Below are positions 38,726-42,255 of a DNA stretch of 42,255 nucleotides, one piece after another; position 1 is the stretch's first letter, and every line of letters starts with the position of its first letter. The stretch covers positions 1 to 42,255 of the forward strand of contig CAZSWV010000013.1 in the NCBI GenBank assembly GCA_964611295.1, written 5' to 3'. The notes beneath the pieces were generated by a model. It was not told the DNA's origin. It was given only the letters and a program-made list of their open reading frames with translations, and did not search any database. This DNA comes from B73-G16 sp964611295 (lineage in GTDB: Bacteria; Desulfobacterota; B13-G15). The position numbers and the translations under genes were made by a program.

Positions 38726-40834
38726 ATGGAAGCCCTGAAAGGCCTTTCCCAACATATTGCCTTCCTTGTAGCAATTGCTCCCCTTTACTTCCCTTTGGTA
38801 TTAAATTGGGCCATCCTTGTAGCTGCGGCTTCCCTTTATTACCTGTTGATCCCCATAAGGGATAAAAGCCCTTTGGGCTTTGAGGCGTTAAGCGGCATTT
38901 TATTTGGAGCAATAACGGTCCTTTGTATGCTCTTTCCAGTTTACTTTTCTCCAGAGGTATTCATCGACTTAAGAGCTGTGCCCATTGCCCTTGTAAGCCT
39001 ATATGGTGGCCTTATCCCTTCGACCATTACTTCTTCTATGGCAATAGCTTATAGGGGTTGGATAGGAGGAACAGGAGCCCTAGGGGGTATAGTAGCCTGC
39101 CTTGCCTCAGCCTCATTGAGCCTCTATTTTAGAAGACGCATAAAGTTTCACCTGGCCCACCTTGGGTTCTTTTGGTTTTTGGGCTTTGGTTTCCTACTGG
39201 CTGGCATAACCCTTTTAACCCTTTTGCTTATACGTCCATGGCCAGTGGGACTAAACATAGCCAGGACCATGTGGCAACCAATAGTATGGATAACACCTAT
39301 TGCAACCGCTGTATTAGGTATCCTCATGCGTATGGAGGAACATCGCTATATTATGCATGAAGAACTTAAACAAAGGGAGCGCAATATAAGGGAACTTACC
39401 CAAAGTCTCTCAAACGGTATAGTAGCAATAGATGCAAAAGGTAAAGTGATTTTTTTGAACAACTCTGCTGCAAAGTTTCTAGGTAAACACTTTGCAGAAA
39501 ACATAAAAATATTGTTTAAAAATAGATCAGAACCTCAATTTGAAGTTCAGATAGAAAACAGGCATTTTGAAGTAAGCGTCACTGAAAGTTTATGGAGTGG
39601 AAATCTGTTGTATATATTCACACTTATTGACATAACTGAAAGAAAAAAAGCCCAAGAGTTTTTCTTTTCCCTTGTGGAAAACATGCCTATTTCTGTGTAT
39701 TTGGTCAAGGAGGGAAAATTCTACTATGTCAACAAGATGCTAGAAAGTTTAAGTGGATATTCTAAGGAAGAGCTAATCGGAAAGGACGCTAATTTCATGA
39801 TATTTCCCGAAGATCGCGATTATGTAAAAGGTGAACTTCGTAAGATGATAAAAGGAGAGAGGAACACGCCAGTGGAATTCAGGGCTTTAACAAAAGATGG
39901 ACAATTGAGATGGGCACTTGTATCTGCTCGTCCTATGGTATTGGTAGATGAGTTCTTCATCGTCTGTAGCTTTATGGACATAACGGAAAAGAAGACCCTT
40001 GAAATAGCTTTGAATAACTCCCATCAAAAACTCGAGAAAATGAACAGACTCATTTATGAATTAGCTCTTTTGGAAGATGAAAGCAAAATCATTGAAGATT
40101 GGACCAAAGGACTAAGGGATATTTTGAACCTTAAAGCATGTGAATTTCATTACCATCCTAACCTTTCTGAATTCACGGAACCTTTAGGTTTGCGTCCGTC
40201 TGGATCGAAGTTGTTAATGTTGCCATTGAAAGATATGGGTATCCTCAACATAGAATTACACTCTCCCCTAGGCGAAGAAGATATGCGTCTGATACAACTT
40301 ACAGCAAGTTACACCTATTTGATGTTGGAACGGATAAAATTGACAAAAGAATTAGAGCACATGGCCCTTCATGATCCTTTAACGGGATTAAATAACCGGC
40401 ATTTCCTTTTTATGGTCCTTGAACAAGAAGAAAAACGCTCTAGGCGTTACGGTCGTCCTTTAGGTATAATGATGATAGATGTGGATAACATGAAGTATAT
40501 AAACGATACATATGGTCATACTGTGGGAGACGAGGTCTTAAAAGCAGTAGCGAAGGTCTTGAAGAGTTCTGTAAGGGAAAGTGATATCGTAGTTCGATAT
40601 GGAGGAGACGAGTTTTTGATTGTACTACTTGAACCTAATGGAAATGGGGGGCTTGAAAAGGTGAAGGAGAGAATTGAAGCCAACGTCCGTGCTTATAATT
40701 CCCAAGGTTTGACTGTACCTATTAGCCTATCCATCGGCTGTTCCTACTGGGACCCTCAAGGTGAAAAAAACCTCGACCAAGCTTTAGCAGAAGCCGATAG
40801 CAACATGTATGCTGCTAAAAGAAGTCGCCTTTGA
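38726..40834 (+). CDS. Membrane-bound PAS-GGDEF diguanylate cyclase
   Basis: 702 aa. The N-terminal six or so membrane segments contain a 5TMR-LYT-type sensor (GILFGAITVLCMLFPVYFSP, then DLRAVPIALVSLYGG). Two PAS-type domains follow at about 225-310 and 312-430, the second with the FYYVNKMLESLSGYSKEELIG start. A GAF-like linker and a GGDEF domain complete it, with an intact YGGDEF at 625-630 and the inhibitory I-site RESD at 617-620. It should make c-di-GMP with product inhibition. The DNA after about 39.39 kb is clearly more AT-rich than the membrane part. An HD-GYP enzyme of opposite activity lies nearby. Confidence 0.92.
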   Translation: MEALKGLSQHIAFLVAIAPLYFPLVLNWAILVAAASLYYLLIPIRDKSPLGFEALSGILFGAITVLCMLFPVYFSPEVFIDLRAVPIALVSLYGGLIPSTITSSMAIAYRGWIGGTGALGGIVACLASASLSLYFRRRIKFHLAHLGFFWFLGFGFLLAGITLLTLLLIRPWPVGLNIARTMWQPIVWITPIATAVLGILMRMEEHRYIMHEELKQRERNIRELTQSLSNGIVAIDAKGKVIFLNNSAAKFLGKHFAENIKILFKNRSEPQFEVQIENRHFEVSVTESLWSGNLLYIFTLIDITERKKAQEFFFSLVENMPISVYLVKEGKFYYVNKMLESLSGYSKEELIGKDANFMIFPEDRDYVKGELRKMIKGERNTPVEFRALTKDGQLRWALVSARPMVLVDEFFIVCSFMDITEKKTLEIALNNSHQKLEKMNRLIYELALLEDESKIIEDWTKGLRDILNLKACEFHYHPNLSEFTEPLGLRPSGSKLLMLPLKDMGILNIELHSPLGEEDMRLIQLTASYTYLMLERIKLTKELEHMALHDPLTGLNNRHFLFMVLEQEEKRSRRYGRPLGIMMIDVDNMKYINDTYGHTVGDEVLKAVAKVLKSSVRESDIVVRYGGDEFLIVLLEPNGNGGLEKVKERIEANVRAYNSQGLTVPISLSIGCSYWDPQGEKNLDQALAEADSNMYAAKRSRL

Positions 40835-40886
40835 TTATGTTTAAGGTTATGTACTGGCTTGAAGATGACGCGAAGGAGATATGACT

Positions 40887-41726
40887 ATGCCCGCTTCATC
40901 TAGTTCCACAGTGTTGGACTATTTTATGGAAAGTGAAGAAGAAGTGTTTCGGTTAGATGTAAAAACTGACCCTGGAGCCGTAAAAAGGCAAGCCCTTTGG
41001 GCAGGAGTAAAACCAGGGATGCGAATTTTAGATGCGGGTTGTGGTTCAGGTAAAACTACAGCTATTTTACAATCCCTAGTAGGACCGAACGGAAGCGTTG
41101 TAGGAATTGACTTCTCAAAAAATAGAATCGAATATGCAAAGAAGCACTATGAGAAAAAAGGGATAACCTTTATCCTTGGAGATATAAGAGATCCTCTAGA
41201 CGATCTTGGGATGTTCGATTTAGTATGGGTTCGCTTTGTGCTTGAATATTATCGATCCAATGCTTTCGAAATTGTAAAGAACCTATCAAAAGTAGTCAAA
41301 CCAGGAGGTATATTATGTCTAATCGATCTTGATCATAACTGCTTAAATTACTTTGGATTACCAGAAAGATTAGAGAAGACAATCCGCCAGATTATTGAAA
41401 TATTGATGGAAAAGTTTAATTTCGACCCGTATGCAGGAAGGAAACTATATTCTTATTTGTTCGACCTCGGATATGAATCCATCGAGATAAACCTAGAAGC
41501 GCATCATTTAATCTATGGTAACATTACTAGTGCCGATGCTTATAATTGGACAATGAAACTCATTACCATCAGTAAAAAGATTCAGTTTAATTTTTCAGAA
41601 TATGGAAATGGTTACGAATCTTTTATGAAAGAAGCTTTAACTTTTTTAAGTAATCCTAGAAGGTTTATTTATACTCCTGTAATAATGGCAAAGGGTTTCA
41701 AACCGTCTTCTGGTAGTACCTTATAA
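40887..41726 (+). CDS. SAM-dependent class I methyltransferase
   Basis: About 279 aa. Motif I is ILDAGCGSGKTT, followed by GSVVGIDFSKNRIEYAK, an acidic ILGDIRDPL, FDLVWVRFVLEYY and KPGGILCLIDLD, all standard for the Methyltransf_11/25 group. The C-terminal 130 residues are not recognisable and could set substrate choice. The ATG at 40887 is 8 nt after GGAG; an ATG at 40881 is too close to it. The coding region is AT-rich compared with the housekeeping genes. It overlaps the HD-GYP gene by 29 nt at the 3' end. Substrate unknown. Confidence 0.82.
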   Translation: MPASSSSTVLDYFMESEEEVFRLDVKTDPGAVKRQALWAGVKPGMRILDAGCGSGKTTAILQSLVGPNGSVVGIDFSKNRIEYAKKHYEKKGITFILGDIRDPLDDLGMFDLVWVRFVLEYYRSNAFEIVKNLSKVVKPGGILCLIDLDHNCLNYFGLPERLEKTIRQIIEILMEKFNFDPYAGRKLYSYLFDLGYESIEINLEAHHLIYGNITSADAYNWTMKLITISKKIQFNFSEYGNGYESFMKEALTFLSNPRRFIYTPVIMAKGFKPSSGSTL

Positions 41727-42255
41727 ATGCCTTTACCACCTCTGGATCAAATTGTGTACCAGCAGCTGTAGTTATGATTTTCAAGGCCTCTTCAGGAGTG
41801 TAAGCTTCTCTATAGGGACGTGGTGAAGTTAAAGCATCGAAAACATCTGCTACAGCTAATATACGCCCACCGAGGGGAATTTGATCACCACGTAATCCGT
41901 CAGGATATCCTGAACCGTCAAATCGCTCGTGATGAGAACCAGCTATCTTCGGTATCTCGGCATATGCTCCGTCAAACCCCACCATATCCAATATCTCTCG
42001 TGTTTTCTGCGCATGTTTTTTAATGTACTCAAATTCTACGTGACTAAGGCGACCATTTTTCCTCAAGACTGCATCTGGTATCGCTATTTTACCGTAGTCA
42101 TGTAACAAAGCAGCAATTTTTATCATTTCACAATCTTCGTCCGAAAGTCCCAGTTCCTTCGCAATCCCATATGCGTATTCTGCAACCCTTTGCGAATGCC
42201 CATGTGTCAGTGGGTCTCTAGCATCCAAAGAAGAAGCAAGCACTTGTATAAGGTT
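41698..42255 (-). CDS. HD-GYP domain protein, c-di-GMP phosphodiesterase type (5' end outside window)
   Basis: The visible 185 codons run off the right edge with the frame open (the codons before the GTG at 42243 still read NLIQ). The domain is an intact HD-GYP: LDARDPLTHGHSQRVAEYA, AALLHDYGKIAIPD, HHERFDGSGYPDGLRGDQIPLGGRILAVADVFDALTSPRPYR. It should hydrolyse c-di-GMP. An N-terminal sensor or receiver domain is expected beyond the edge. It may balance the diguanylate cyclase encoded 0.9 kb away. Confidence 0.92.
   Translation of the reverse strand, partial: NLIQVLASSLDARDPLTHGHSQRVAEYAYGIAKELGLSDEDCEMIKIAALLHDYGKIAIPDAVLRKNGRLSHVEFEYIKKHAQKTREILDMVGFDGAYAEIPKIAGSHHERFDGSGYPDGLRGDQIPLGGRILAVADVFDALTSPRPYREAYTPEEALKIITTAAGTQFDPEVVKAFIRYYQKTV

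Overview
The window looks like a chromosomal segment of a diderm, anaerobic and probably thermophilic bacterium with mid-range GC. The evidence is a secretin-type AMIN/STN protein, Tat and Sec machinery, an NAD-linked PyrD/PyrK pair, a MobA for Mo enzymes, a cluster of oxygen-sensitive 2-hydroxyacyl-CoA dehydratase-type Fe-S proteins, many TTG/GTG starts and type III CRISPR accessory genes. The content resembles Desulfobacterota-like or other deep-branching thermophiles, but no gene here fixes the phylum. Coding density is extreme: all six convergent gene pairs overlap at their 3' ends, and I found only one hairpin that looks like an intrinsic terminator.

Region 1 (1-7.7 kb, minus strand): a CRISPR locus. 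Three repeats of an array that continues past the left edge lie at the end of a tight run: cas6, an LpdD-like gene, an NE0113-type CARF protein (csm6/ring-nuclease family), cas2, an active-looking cas1, a degenerate cas1 paralogue, a second cas2 and a CARF-HEPN RNase of the Cas02710 family. No effector genes (cas10, cas3, cas7 and so on) are present, so interference must be encoded elsewhere. The run follows, without a visible terminator, a tRNA-Leu(CAG) gene and a PilQ-like N-terminal-domain protein.

Region 2 (7.7-23.5 kb): housekeeping genes in short units. They are ribF with a membrane flippase-like gene; secD-secF-pyrC; rlmD/rumA; a znuC-znuB-type metal ABC transporter; leuB; a GAF-Fis regulator divergent from an MBL-fold hydrolase followed by tatA-tatC; a radical SAM protein; and a minus-strand run of a 53-aa small protein, a Nudix hydrolase, ychF and a histidine phosphatase.

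Region 3 (23.6-34.2 kb): pncB facing a long minus-strand series. Read in transcription order this is three 2-hydroxyacyl-CoA dehydratase-type proteins with one ATP-dependent activator, rtcA, zapB, zapA, rny, ymdB and tyrS. Region 4 (34.3-42.3 kb, mostly plus strand): mobA-rimI-pyrK-pyrD-recJ, then an AT-richer signalling end with a 5TM-PAS-PAS-GGDEF diguanylate cyclase, a methyltransferase and a partial HD-GYP phosphodiesterase.

The most notable points are the paired cas2-cas1-cas1'-cas2' adaptation block with a catalytically degraded Cas1, the LpdD-like gene translationally coupled inside the CRISPR operon, a perfect inverted repeat fused to the leader-repeat junction, the three-subunit-plus-activator radical enzyme cluster coupled to rtcA, and an intergenic cluster of three DnaA-box-like sites.
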